This document shows, one piece after another, positions 33,643 through 42,680 of a stretch of 64,000 nt of DNA. Position numbers and translations under genes: made by a program. Position 1 is the stretch's first letter, and each line of letters begins with the position of its first letter. Location of the stretch: assembly GCA_965248685.1 (NCBI GenBank), contig CBDFKC010000003.1, positions 1,798,001 through 1,862,000 on the forward strand, in the 5' to 3' direction. The notes below the pieces were generated by a model, which searched no databases, was not told the origin of the DNA, and worked only from the letters and a program-made list of their open reading frames with translations. The stretch comes from VYFG01 sp965248685. GTDB taxonomy: Bacteria; Pseudomonadota; Gammaproteobacteria; Arenicellales; Poriferihabitantaceae.

Positions 33643-34610
33643 TAATAATTCTTTTTTAAATCCATGTCCGCGTAAAGGTGGCCGACCTGTTCTTCATAGC
33701 CATTTAGCATCAATGTTTTGCGTTTTAAATACTCGCCAATGCGGCGTTCCCGGCTCTGGCTCCAGCGGGGATGATTAACCTCGGGATTTACATTTGAGTA
33801 AAATCCATATTCCCTCGGACCGGCCATATTCCAGCTGGTAGGCGGTTGTTCTTCGGTAAACGAAATTTTTACAATGGACTTTATGCTCTTGAAACCATAT
33901 TTCCAGGGTACGACCAATCGCAGTGGCGCACCATTTTGATTCGGCATAACTTTTCCATAGAGTCCGACGGCCATGAAAGACAACGGATTCATCGCTTCGT
34001 CCATACGCAATCCCTCTCGGTAAGGCCAATCCAGAACTCGCCGCTTCTGTCCGGGCAATGGTTTGTCTTGGTCGTAAAGGGTTTCGAAGGCGACGTATTT
34101 TGCCGCACTGGTTGGTTTAAACCGGGTAATCAAATCAGCCAGGGAAAACCCGACCCAGGGCACTACCATGGACCAGGCTTCGACGCAGCGCAGACGGTAA
34201 ATTCTTTCTTCCAGGGTATGGGGTTTAAGTATGTCCTCAAGGGTGTAGGTCCCAGGGTTTTCACATTCGCCGTCGATAGTTACCGACCAGGGATCGGTGA
34301 TAAGGAGATCAGCGCGTTTGACCGGGTCTTCCTTGCCAGTGCCCAATTCGTAAAAATTGTTATAACTGGTGATTTCTTCGTAGGTGTTTAAAGTTTCCCC
34401 CTCGGGTTTTTCGGTATTCTGTGCGGCGACGACTCGCTCAGCCAGATCTTTAACCGCGGCCAGTCCAAGGGTCGGGAAGTAGGTGGCCAGACAGATGCCG
34501 AGGCTGGTTAACGATCCGGATTTAATGAACTGACGACGCTTTTCGAACAGATGTTCGTCGGTAACATGGTTTTCACTTATGTTCCATTTTTCGGTCTTTT
34601 TTATAAACAC
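33642..34610 (-). CDS. msrP: MsrP, periplasmic molybdopterin methionine sulfoxide reductase
   Basis: 322 residues. A twin-arginine signal (EKRRQFIKSGSLTSLG, Arg25-Arg26) precedes the sulfite-oxidase-type Mo domain. The molybdenum ligand is Cys142 in YRLRCVEAWSMVVPWVGF. The C-terminal RRIGEYLKRKTLMLNGYEEQ is typical. It reduces methionine sulfoxide in periplasmic proteins with electrons from MsrQ. It is first of a two-gene unit and divergent from the carnitine-dehydrogenase-like gene. Confidence 0.95.
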   Translation of the reverse strand: MFIKKTEKWNISENHVTDEHLFEKRRQFIKSGSLTSLGICLATYFPTLGLAAVKDLAERVVAAQNTEKPEGETLNTYEEITSYNNFYELGTGKEDPVKRADLLITDPWSVTIDGECENPGTYTLEDILKPHTLEERIYRLRCVEAWSMVVPWVGFSLADLITRFKPTSAAKYVAFETLYDQDKPLPGQKRRVLDWPYREGLRMDEAMNPLSFMAVGLYGKVMPNQNGAPLRLVVPWKYGFKSIKSIVKISFTEEQPPTSWNMAGPREYGFYSNVNPEVNHPRWSQSRERRIGEYLKRKTLMLNGYEEQVGHLYADMDLKKNY

Positions 34611-34833
34611 AATAATTTTTCCTCAAAGGGATGAGTTCGCTATTAGTATCTAACCAGATAAATTAGTTCAACTGCCGGTCCAATTCAGGCGGTTCGGTCA
34701 AGACAGCAAAGCTGGGCTAAAATTTTACCTAGTGAAATCTTGGTTTAGATCTATAGCAGAGTCGCTTTCGGGTTTCACAAATTCAATATTAGGATAAACT
34801 TTACGCCACCTAAAATAAAGAGAGATTTAACTA

Positions 34834-35784
34834 ATGTCTGATATAAAAACTGTTGGTATTGCTGGTACCGGGGTTATTGGCGCAGGCTGGGCGGCGCGAT
34901 TTGTGGCCCATGGACTGGACGTTATTGCGAGTGATCCTGCTCCCGGTGCGGAGGAGAGTCTCAACACCAAAATTGCCACCGCATGGCCGGCGATGCAGAA
35001 GTTGGGCGGAGGCCACGAACTGCCACGGGGTAATCTAAGTTTTACTGCGTCCCTAGAGGAAATGGCGGAGACGGCGGACTGGATTCAGGAAGCGGCTCCG
35101 GAGCGAGAGGACCTGAAAATTTCTTTATTCAGGCAGATGGACGCCGTTTCCAATGAAGATGTTGTGATCGCCTCCTCGTCTTCGGGGTTTTTGCCTTCCC
35201 GACTGCAGTCGGAATGTGCCAAGCCAGGGCGGGTGATTATTGGACACCCATTTAATCCGGTTTATCTGTTGCCCTTGGTAGAAACCGTCCCTGGCGACCA
35301 GACCAGCGCCGAAATAATGCAGCGTGCAGGAGACTTTTATCAGTCAGTCGGCATGAAGGTGCTACGCCTGAAGCGCGAGATTGATGGCTATATTTGCGAC
35401 CGTTTGCAGGAGGCGCTATGGCGAGAAGCGCTCCACATTATGGACAAAGACATTGTTTCTGCCGGAGAAATTGACGATTCCATCATCTATTCCGCGGGTT
35501 TGCGCTGGGCGTTTATGGGTCCATTTTTAACCTATCATCTGGCTGGAGGAGAAGGTGGCATGCGCCACTTCCTTGCCCAATTTGATCCCGCGCTGGAGTT
35601 GCCCTGGACTGATTTGGCTTTTCCTAAATGGAGTGACGCATTGGAAAACAAGATTGTTCAGGATTGCGATAACAGTTATGGCGAGACCAGCGTGCAACAA
35701 TGGGAAGCCAAGCGCAACGATGTGTTAGTGGATATTATGGCAGTCCTAAAAAAACATAATATCGGTACCGGTTCTTTAGGTTGA
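34834..35784 (+). CDS. 3-hydroxyacyl-CoA dehydrogenase-family enzyme, L-carnitine dehydrogenase-like
   Basis: 316 residues. An N-terminal Rossmann motif (GIAGTGVIGAGWAARF, residues 8-23) and the family patterns WIQEAAPERE, IASSSSGFLPS and GHPFNPVYLLPLVE match L-carnitine 3-dehydrogenase (LcdH type, EC 1.1.1.108), which converts carnitine to 3-dehydrocarnitine with NAD+. The C-terminal LRWAFMGPFLTYHLAGGEGG is also typical. None of its usual partners (thioesterase, BKACE cleavage enzyme) is adjacent. A strong ribosome site (AGAGAGA) precedes the ATG. Confidence 0.85.
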   Translation: MSDIKTVGIAGTGVIGAGWAARFVAHGLDVIASDPAPGAEESLNTKIATAWPAMQKLGGGHELPRGNLSFTASLEEMAETADWIQEAAPEREDLKISLFRQMDAVSNEDVVIASSSSGFLPSRLQSECAKPGRVIIGHPFNPVYLLPLVETVPGDQTSAEIMQRAGDFYQSVGMKVLRLKREIDGYICDRLQEALWREALHIMDKDIVSAGEIDDSIIYSAGLRWAFMGPFLTYHLAGGEGGMRHFLAQFDPALELPWTDLAFPKWSDALENKIVQDCDNSYGETSVQQWEAKRNDVLVDIMAVLKKHNIGTGSLG

Positions 35785-35812
35785 CGCCAGCGACTATTTG
35801 CCGTGGGTAAAT

Positions 35813-38125
35813 CTAGTCGGATACGGGGTGAGTTGGCAAGTTTCCACTTCTGATATGGAGGTCTCGTTGTGGAAACGCAATTTCGATATTGTTTTCGCGA
35901 AAAACTTTATCGATAGCAAAATGCAGTTTACTCTTCACTTCCAGGATAGTTTCAATATTATGAATAAAACAGCGCAGCTGAAAATCCAAGCTGCTTTCAC
36001 CAAAATTCAAAAACAGAACATTGGTTGCCAGACTGGGTTGGTTCTGAACAATTTCCGGAATTCCTTCGGTCGCGCTATAAAGTAATTCTCGAACCATTTC
36101 GGTATCGCTACCATAGGCCACGCCTACCGAAATAACCACTCTCCCATACTTGTTGCGCAGGGTCCAGTTGGTGACCTGGGTAGAGATTAACTCCGAGTTC
36201 GGTACGATTACATCGGCCTTGTCAAAGGTTTGAACCTCGGTAGATCGCACCCGAATTTTTTTGACGTATCCTTCAGTAGTTCCGGTGATGATCCAGTCAC
36301 CGGTTTTTATTGGGCGTTCGAACAGTAGAATTATTCCCGAGACAAAGTTGTTCACAATATTCTGCAAACCAAAACCAATTCCTAACGAAAGCGCACCAGC
36401 AATAATTGCGATGTTGCCAAATTCGACCCCCGCAATGGTCAGCCCGGTTAAGGCGGCGATAACAAACCCAACATAACCGGTAATAGTCAGCGTGGCCTCC
36501 CTGGCACCGGATTCCATACGGGATCGCTCCAGGTATTTTCGATCGAGGCCGTCCTTGAACCAGCGAAATACCATCAATAGCAGCGAAAATGTGACGATGC
36601 CAAGCAGGACACTGATGGGCTTGATCAGACTGTCGCCTATGCGAAAACCATCAGAGACGGTGCTGGTCATTGACAGGACTGTTGAATCGGAAACACCCCA
36701 GGCCTTTAGCAAGATAAGGCCGAGGAAAACCCACAACGCCACCATTGATATCAGTCTAAGCCAGATCAATCCAGGTACCGGTTCATCCGGTTGTACCGAG
36801 AGCATCTGGCGAAATTTCACCTGGCCCCGTCCCTGACCGTTTTCGAGTCCGTCATAAAAGTAACGGAACAACCTCTCTAGAATATAAAAACCAGTGAGGG
36901 CGAACGCTGACAGCACGATGCCAACCCAGAAAAATTTTGACAGGCTGTGATATCCCACGAGTTCCAGTATCAGTGAGAGACTGAACAGGAAAATTGCCAC
37001 CAACCGCGCAGCATTGGCGATCCTGGGTATTTGTGGAACACGTCCGAGAAAAACCGCGAGTTCGATCAATACAACCAACATTGCCGCCGTGAGCAGATTG
37101 CGAAATAGTACCTGAGCCGGGTTGTTGGTCATAGGCTGATCCGGTATTGAAATCAGGATGGCCCCGAGGGTCAGCATCGACAGGGCTATAACCAGGCGCC
37201 AGTATAGGCCCCGGGCTGGGAACGGTTGCTGATAGGTTATTTCTGCGAATTTGCTGTATCGTTTTATCCAAGCGCTCAGCAGGACCTGGGCCAGGATGAA
37301 CAGCACCAGGACCTTGAGAATTTCGTTTAAGTGGGAGTTGGCGAATTGATAGCCGCCCATCGCCACCATGTAGACACCTAGCCCAATCAGTGGAAGCAGT
37401 AAAGGCGCCACTCGTTTTAATGAGTACCGAATCAAATCGAGTATTTGGCTGAAAACCGGTGCATCTTCGGTGGGCACTAGCCTCTTCGTGCGACGATTGA
37501 TTAGCAGCCCCACCAATAATCCGATCACGACGACCAGTGTTCCCCGCATCCAAGATCCCCGGGTTACCGCAACCCCTGGCAGTTGCAGGAGCTCGTTAAG
37601 GGTTAATTTCAGATAGCTACCAAGAGTTACCAGTCCCTCTGGCAACACTTTAAAAAAATTGGGAAATCGCTCAACTAACTCCTGCTCCCTGAGTTTCGAC
37701 TGCAACTCACTCATTCGCTCCAGCAGTTGATTGGATTTTTCAAGCAGGAGTTTGCATTCCTTGATGATTTCGTTATTTTGATCAATTTGTGACGATACCC
37801 GGGCCTCGTCCCGGGACTTGGGCAAGCCTTTGGAAATCGAATCGACCAGCTCCTGGCCAATGGTTTGTGTGGTTGATTCCAGGGCGCGCTCCCGGGTCTC
37901 GATGCATTCGAGGATGCGAGAACGCTGTTTACTTACCTGACGAATCGCTTCATTCAGTGAATCGTCACTGCTAAATCCAGCGACAAATATTTGAAAGTCT
38001 ATGGAATCAAGAGACTGCCGTAAAATAGATATATTCGGATTCTCCTGGGCAGACAAAGACTGCACACCCAACCCGAATAGAACGGCTGTTAAAAAGACAG
38101 GCAGGGAAAATTGGAAGAATTTCAT
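35813..38125 (-). CDS. Large MscS-family mechanosensitive channel (MscK/YbiO-like)
   Basis: 770 residues. A signal peptide (about 1-26), a periplasmic coiled-coil region (to about 165), and about 11 TM helices lead into the conserved MscS pore and beta domain: NIAIIAGALSLGIGFGLQNI, VSGIILLFERPIKTGDWI, then STEVQTFDKADVIVPNS and YGSDTEMVRELL. It opens under membrane tension to release osmolytes after hypo-osmotic shock. It is convergent with the carnitine-dehydrogenase-like gene. Confidence 0.92.
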   Translation of the reverse strand: MKFFQFSLPVFLTAVLFGLGVQSLSAQENPNISILRQSLDSIDFQIFVAGFSSDDSLNEAIRQVSKQRSRILECIETRERALESTTQTIGQELVDSISKGLPKSRDEARVSSQIDQNNEIIKECKLLLEKSNQLLERMSELQSKLREQELVERFPNFFKVLPEGLVTLGSYLKLTLNELLQLPGVAVTRGSWMRGTLVVVIGLLVGLLINRRTKRLVPTEDAPVFSQILDLIRYSLKRVAPLLLPLIGLGVYMVAMGGYQFANSHLNEILKVLVLFILAQVLLSAWIKRYSKFAEITYQQPFPARGLYWRLVIALSMLTLGAILISIPDQPMTNNPAQVLFRNLLTAAMLVVLIELAVFLGRVPQIPRIANAARLVAIFLFSLSLILELVGYHSLSKFFWVGIVLSAFALTGFYILERLFRYFYDGLENGQGRGQVKFRQMLSVQPDEPVPGLIWLRLISMVALWVFLGLILLKAWGVSDSTVLSMTSTVSDGFRIGDSLIKPISVLLGIVTFSLLLMVFRWFKDGLDRKYLERSRMESGAREATLTITGYVGFVIAALTGLTIAGVEFGNIAIIAGALSLGIGFGLQNIVNNFVSGIILLFERPIKTGDWIITGTTEGYVKKIRVRSTEVQTFDKADVIVPNSELISTQVTNWTLRNKYGRVVISVGVAYGSDTEMVRELLYSATEGIPEIVQNQPSLATNVLFLNFGESSLDFQLRCFIHNIETILEVKSKLHFAIDKVFRENNIEIAFPQRDLHIRSGNLPTHPVSD

Positions 38126-38232
38126 TGACCACAGGATAACATTAGCGGGAACCTAATGGCTCAATCGAAAGTCGAAAACCAAGGTATCGATTGGTAGATT
38201 GGTCGGTTAGTAATGATGATTGAAATACGAAT

Positions 38233-38808
38233 ATGAATTTGACTCGAAAAAATATTTTGTTTGCCGTAGCCCTGGTATCAGGAGCTGTCATGCTGGTCAG
38301 TTTATTTGACAGTAGTCGACAACTTGCCCGGGCGCAATCTGTTATCCATCAGCCTGCGCCAGAGTTTACCAGTATGTCTTCGGATGACTGGCTCAACTCC
38401 GCCCCGCTGTCCCTGGCTGATTTGAAGGGTAAAGTGGTGATGATTGATTTTTGGACTTTCGATTGCTGGAATTGTTACCGATCATTTCCCTGGATGAATG
38501 CCATGGAGCAACGCCTGGGTGACGAAGACTTTACAATTATTGGAATCCATACACCGGAATTTGAACACGAAAAAGTTAGAGCGAATATTGAATCCAAGAT
38601 TGCAGAATTTGGACTCAAGCATCCAACCATGATGGACAATGATTTCAAATACTGGCGTGCCATGAACAATCGATACTGGCCCAGTTACTATTTAATTGAT
38701 AAGCAAGGGAATATTCGGAAAAATTATGTTGGGGAAACTCATGCAGACACCAAAAAAGCGCGGGATATTGAGTCAACAATACGCCAGCTATTGACTGAGT
38801 CTAGTTAA
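38233..38808 (+). CDS. Membrane-anchored thioredoxin-like protein (DipZ/TlpA type)
   Basis: 191 residues. An N-terminal hydrophobic segment (ILFAVALVSGAVMLVSLF) works as signal or anchor. A thioredoxin fold follows with the active site C78-W-N-C81 in IDFWTFDCWNCYRSFPW, the WTF/YxCxNC form seen in DipZ-like redox proteins. The cis-Pro strand is YWPSYYLIDKQGNIRK. It is expected to reduce or transfer electrons in the periplasm. It stands alone. Confidence 0.88.
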   Translation: MNLTRKNILFAVALVSGAVMLVSLFDSSRQLARAQSVIHQPAPEFTSMSSDDWLNSAPLSLADLKGKVVMIDFWTFDCWNCYRSFPWMNAMEQRLGDEDFTIIGIHTPEFEHEKVRANIESKIAEFGLKHPTMMDNDFKYWRAMNNRYWPSYYLIDKQGNIRKNYVGETHADTKKARDIESTIRQLLTESS

Positions 38809-38837
38809 ATTTTAGTAGTGGCGGAATGGGTCGCCAA

Positions 38838-39509
38838 TTACGGTGCCGTAATGGCAATACTGTTTTCGCAATTGGATAGTTTTTCAAGGTGGCGCTTACG
38901 GTAAAAGCGGCGTAGTTCATTGCGAGTGCCCTGACTGCAGATTGGCCCGGGATTTCGCTGCGCCAGCTTTGAGCAAAATGTGAGCGCGTATTGATTGGCC
39001 GATTGATAGCGTTCTAACTCTTCGGGGCTTAGTGAAGAGTCAAACTGGCAGTCAGAGAAAAGCAATTTACTGATTTCCGGTTGGACCATGGAGTTACCCT
39101 GCTCGGTCGCCAGTAAAACCAGCGAAACAAACTTGTCCACTTCGGCTTGCAGTTCCAGTTCTAGCTGACTGACCGATCGATCATGGGTAGCATTCCAGGC
39201 CAAATAAACAAAATGACTTACCCCTTCAAGCGCCGTGCAATACTCGCTCAGGTTTTTATCATTTAGATTGTCGAATGGGTTGTTGCGGTTTAATGATGCA
39301 AGTAAATCTTCCGCGAGAAATAGGGAGATTTCGAGCCCTTCAGATTGTTGCAGAACCAATAGTTTTTCTTTAACGTCGTGGTTTGTTGGGCGGTCTTCAA
39401 GGCGGTTAGCCAGTGCCCGGTCGGTTATCAAAAAGTCGTTGACCTGGTGGGGCAGTTCTAAATCGTAAAATTGCTGAAGCTGGGTCTGAATCTGACTCGG
39501 AATCATCAA
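38838..39509 (-). CDS. Cytosolic protein of unknown function, coupled to upstream gene
   Basis: 223 residues, acidic and mainly helical, with no signal or TM. Visible features: an early segment IQTQLQQFYDLELPHQVNDF, a central helix ELELQAEVDKFVSLVLLATE, and a basic Cys-containing end (RRFYRKRHLEKLSNCE). No known domain is recognised. It starts inside the stop of the previous gene (ATGA at 39506-39509), so the two products are probably made together and may interact. Confidence 0.72.
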   Translation of the reverse strand: MMIPSQIQTQLQQFYDLELPHQVNDFLITDRALANRLEDRPTNHDVKEKLLVLQQSEGLEISLFLAEDLLASLNRNNPFDNLNDKNLSEYCTALEGVSHFVYLAWNATHDRSVSQLELELQAEVDKFVSLVLLATEQGNSMVQPEISKLLFSDCQFDSSLSPEELERYQSANQYALTFCSKLAQRNPGPICSQGTRNELRRFYRKRHLEKLSNCENSIAITAP

Positions 39510-40138
39510 TGGGTGCGTCGATTGTTTACGTTACAAATTGCCACACCCTTGCGTTTTATTTTATCGGCTATTCTTGCGTCATTATTTTTTAGCCATAACT
39601 CATAGAGCGAGATCAGGTCTCTATTTCCCCTGAAACCGGAGTTATCGGCAAATTCGTCGAGAATATTTACATAGTCAGAAAATCGGCAGGACAATTCGCG
39701 AAACACTTCGTGATCGAGCTTGACCGATTGTCTGGTTTGTAAATTTTCCGATAGCCAGGCGTAGGCGCCGCCACCCATGGTGATATAGTAGTCTACGCCA
39801 ATAGGTTTTCTAGCGAGGCTTTGGCTAAAAATTCCCGATACAAATAATGCGATATCCCCCAGCCTGCGTAACGCCGATACTCTATGCTTTAGATTGATAG
39901 CCTGGGTTGCTTCGCCGTAGAGCAGGGCGAGTGGCGGTAATTCGTATCCATTATCGTTATCCCATTGGAAAAACTGATCGGAACGGGCGAAGTGGCAAAG
40001 CAGATTAACCACATAGGCGATGGAGCAATCACTGGAATCCAGTTTTCTTCGATGGCAAATCTCCGATATCGAATCATAGAAACAGGCTTTTAGTCCGTCA
40101 GTTGCAATACTTGAACCTGGCTGAATGGTGTTTGACAT
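39506..40138 (-). CDS. Cytosolic protein of unknown function, first of an overlapping pair
   Basis: 210 residues from the ATG at 40138, preceded by GGGAGG; the frame is open to 40189, but the extra residues overlap the ribosome site. Helical and Cys-containing, with SIAYVVNLLCHFARSDQFFQ, LALLYGEATQAINLKHRV and DYYITMGGGAYAWLSE. The middle (SALRRLGDIALFVSGIF) looks like a helical bundle. No family is recognised. Four-base overlap with the next gene. Confidence 0.72.
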   Translation of the reverse strand: MSNTIQPGSSIATDGLKACFYDSISEICHRRKLDSSDCSIAYVVNLLCHFARSDQFFQWDNDNGYELPPLALLYGEATQAINLKHRVSALRRLGDIALFVSGIFSQSLARKPIGVDYYITMGGGAYAWLSENLQTRQSVKLDHEVFRELSCRFSDYVNILDEFADNSGFRGNRDLISLYELWLKNNDARIADKIKRKGVAICNVNNRRTH

Positions 40139-40221
40139 CTTTACCTCCCGACTTAGCCGTGTTATCAATTTGGATTCGTAATGCTCCAACTAGTTTAGCC
40201 TTGTATTGATATTAGGCAAGC

Positions 40222-40246
40222 TAGCAGCATTCAAAGAGTGCTGCTA
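40222..40246. repeat. 8-bp perfect hairpin in a divergent intergenic region
   Basis: TAGCAGCA (40222-40229) pairs with TGCTGCTA (40239-40246) across nine bases, between the unknown gene pair and the small exported protein. No T-run follows; it could be an operator or a leader stem. Confidence 0.45.
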
Positions 40247-40331
40247 ATCCCTTCAGTTTTACATCGATTCAGCTGGGGTTAAGCTTTGTCTGGTAGCGTG
40301 ATCGCGTTATTAACTACATGAGAACCTTGTT

Positions 40332-40817
40332 TTGATTGATAAAAATAAGCGCAATACCCTGAAAAACATCTCAATCGGCAGCGCGATTGCCATGGGATCA
40401 GCAATGTTTCCACTTATGGCAAAATCGGATGCTAGTGAAGTGAAACTAACCGTTCAACACAACGCAAAATTTGGATCGAATTACCTGACGGTGAGCAACC
40501 CGACTAAGCGTAAACTTGCGGTAGAATTCTCGGCCAATGACATCATCCATTCACCCGCTGGAAGGTTTCACCTGCAAAGGTTGTCCGCAATGGGATCTAT
40601 CGATCTCGAACCGATGGGGTCAAAAATTTTCAGTCTAGATAATTTGGATGAATTTATTGGAACGGCCTCCAATGATTTGATGGGAAGCGGCCACCATGGG
40701 CTGCGTTACCCCATTCGCGACAATGTCATCATTGACCAAGTGTCCCTGGGCTATGATTACCTTGGTGCAGCCAGGTCGACTCCGGTTTATCTAAGTCAAG
40801 CTTTGTCTGTGGCATGA
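40332..40817 (+). CDS. Small exported protein, possible degenerate Tat signal
   Basis: 161 residues with a TTG start at 40332. The N-terminus KNKRNTLKNISIGSAIAMGS resembles a Tat leader, but only one Arg is present (Lys-Arg instead of Arg-Arg). The mature part is beta-rich (VKLTVQHNAKFGSNYLTVSN, PTKRKLAVEF), hinting at an immunoglobulin-like fold. No family is recognised. It ends before a strong bidirectional terminator. Confidence 0.6.
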   Translation: MIDKNKRNTLKNISIGSAIAMGSAMFPLMAKSDASEVKLTVQHNAKFGSNYLTVSNPTKRKLAVEFSANDIIHSPAGRFHLQRLSAMGSIDLEPMGSKIFSLDNLDEFIGTASNDLMGSGHHGLRYPIRDNVIIDQVSLGYDYLGAARSTPVYLSQALSVA

Positions 40818-40840
40818 TCTGACCAACAGGCGATACAAAA

Positions 40841-40869
40841 ATAGCGGCCCGATTGGCCGCTATTTTTTT
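40841..40869. terminator. Bidirectional intrinsic terminator
   Basis: ATAGCGGCC (40841-40849) pairs perfectly with GGCCGCTAT (40855-40863) across five bases. A run of T (40863-40869) follows, and four or five A residues precede the stem, so it can end transcription of the two convergent genes. Confidence 0.92.
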
Positions 40870-40887
40870 GCCTGGACTATTGCGAGG

Positions 40888-42315
40888 TCAATTCCGGGAT
40901 TGTTCAGATTGGTCCGGGGTATGACTAACAAATCGCCAGGCGGTTACATTGCCGATTAATGCTGCTGGCACAAATGCGGCGAACAACCAGTAGGCTACCC
41001 GCTGAATTCCCTCGACTGTCATATCCTCTGATAAACCGAAGCCATTGGCAATAAATCCACTGAGCGCCGCACCCATGGCAAACCCGGTTTGTTGAGTGAT
41101 GGGAACCATGGACCCGGCACGATCTCTATCTTCAGCAGGCGCCGTCCCGACAAGACGTTTAATGATAAAGCCCCACATCATTCCAAATCCGCCGTTGCTG
41201 ATGACGGTGGTTACCGCGACCGCCCAAAGCGGTCCATGGGGAAGCAGTATCGCCATAAAGATTAATCCGACGACAACCAGGGCACTACCAGTTCGAATCA
41301 ACATGGGTTCTTTATCGGGAGACGCGCCGGAGAATACAATGGCGGCAATCCCCCAGGCCAGGGTTTCCAGCATTACGATCATGCCGGCGTGAAATGGGGT
41401 AAGGCCGTATAACTCGATTAGAATTAATGGGCCATATACCAGGAAAGACATAATGCTAAGGCAAAGCAAAAAAGTTGTTAGCACCCCGTTAAAAATTGGA
41501 TGAGTGATATCGCATGCTGCGAGAGGCAATATCCTTCCACTATCCGTCTTGTGATCGCGCAACACAAAAAAAGCCAACGACAGGCAGCCGAGTAAAAGTA
41601 GTACGGGAGATATCACAGGGTGAAATTCAGCACCTGCCAGAGAAACTAAAAGGATGGAAGCCGCCAGTAGCATCAGGCGGACTGTGGGAATTGGTTGGGC
41701 CTCCAGATCCAGCTGCTCAGACTCCACTGCCAGCAATCGATAAACCGCAACAATCAAAATTACCGCCTGCAGTGCGAACACCCAATAAGCCAGTCGCCAG
41801 ACCCCCCAGGTTGAAAAAGCTCCACCAATTAAAGGTCCGCAGAACGCCGACAGCATCCATATCATCGACATACAGGCAACAATCTTGGGTACGAAGCGGT
41901 TCGGGAAAAAACGGTCCTGTGAGATGTAAACCAGTGCCAACAGAGCGCCTCCGCCAAATCCCTGTAAGCTACGGCCTATCAGGATGACAGGCATTGAGGG
42001 TGCTGAAGCACATATACAACAACCGATGCCGTAGAGCAGCGCTGCACGAAGCATTGTGGATCGAATCCCGTATCGCAAAACGATTAGTACCGTGGCAGCG
42101 CCGGCGGTGATTGACGCCACCAGATATAGCGCGAAGGACCAACTAATCAGATTTAGCCCCCCAATTTCTGCGACTGCGCTGGGCATGGTGGTGGCAGTCA
42201 GCATCGAGTTTGCCGCATGCAGCCAAACAGCCATTGCAAGGGTGGCAAGTTTTGAGAAGTGTTCCCGCGATAATAGTTCGCGCCAATTGGTTGAGGGATC
42301 GGTTGGGCTGATCAC
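40888..42315 (-). CDS. MFS drug/H+ antiporter family transporter (DHA2-like)
   Basis: 475 residues with about 13-14 TM helices. TM1 holds LAMAVWLHAANSMLTATTMP and TM4-5 GRSLQGFGGGALLALVYI, which matches the GRxxQGxGgG motif C-like pattern of the EmrB/QacA branch. The second half has a loop PAEDRDRAGSMVPITQQTGF before the last helices. It likely exports toxic or metabolic organic compounds. It is transcribed alone and convergent with the small exported protein. Confidence 0.85.
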   Translation of the reverse strand: MISPTDPSTNWRELLSREHFSKLATLAMAVWLHAANSMLTATTMPSAVAEIGGLNLISWSFALYLVASITAGAATVLIVLRYGIRSTMLRAALLYGIGCCICASAPSMPVILIGRSLQGFGGGALLALVYISQDRFFPNRFVPKIVACMSMIWMLSAFCGPLIGGAFSTWGVWRLAYWVFALQAVILIVAVYRLLAVESEQLDLEAQPIPTVRLMLLAASILLVSLAGAEFHPVISPVLLLLGCLSLAFFVLRDHKTDSGRILPLAACDITHPIFNGVLTTFLLCLSIMSFLVYGPLILIELYGLTPFHAGMIVMLETLAWGIAAIVFSGASPDKEPMLIRTGSALVVVGLIFMAILLPHGPLWAVAVTTVISNGGFGMMWGFIIKRLVGTAPAEDRDRAGSMVPITQQTGFAMGAALSGFIANGFGLSEDMTVEGIQRVAYWLFAAFVPAALIGNVTAWRFVSHTPDQSEQSRN

Positions 42316-42680
42316 TTTAAAACCGAGGCAACTGTAAGAATTTTCTTTTTATCTGGAAACATCGTAAACGGTATGGTGTGACTAGAATTCAGTTTGGCGC
42401 TCTTGGTCGTTCTATTTATTTTTGAGCAAATGGGGAAATCGAATGCAGTTGATATTCGTTGTTCGAGTTTTCTAAATTTAGCGAACAAAACAATAATACT
42501 TGATAAATCTCTAGAATTAGCGCACTATTTATCCCAAGGTATCCCAAGATTACACCCAATTCGCCCGAGAGCGACGTTGTTGACATCCAGGTTTGCAGGA
42601 TACAGCTCATCTGGATGGGATTAGTCTTTATAAACATCCGGAACGGAGTTTATTTAGATTAATGATAGTTGGGGGTAACT
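42316..42680. other. Intergenic, about 365 bp, no gene recognised
   Basis: AT-rich spacer between two outward-facing genes. It contains an immediate direct repeat of TATCCCAAG (42530 region) and an inverted repeat CATCCAG/CTGGATG (42584-42590 / 42611-42617). A GGGGG stretch before 42681 may be the ribosome site of the next gene. Confidence 0.4.

Noticed and set aside
36852..37553. 233-codon minus-strand ORF inside the MscS gene
   Set aside because: It lies in another frame of the well-supported channel gene and has unnatural Gly/Arg/Thr-rich composition.
42416..42637. 73-codon minus-strand ORF before the repeat protein
   Set aside because: No ribosome site or recognisable feature; the AT-rich spacer also contains hairpins.
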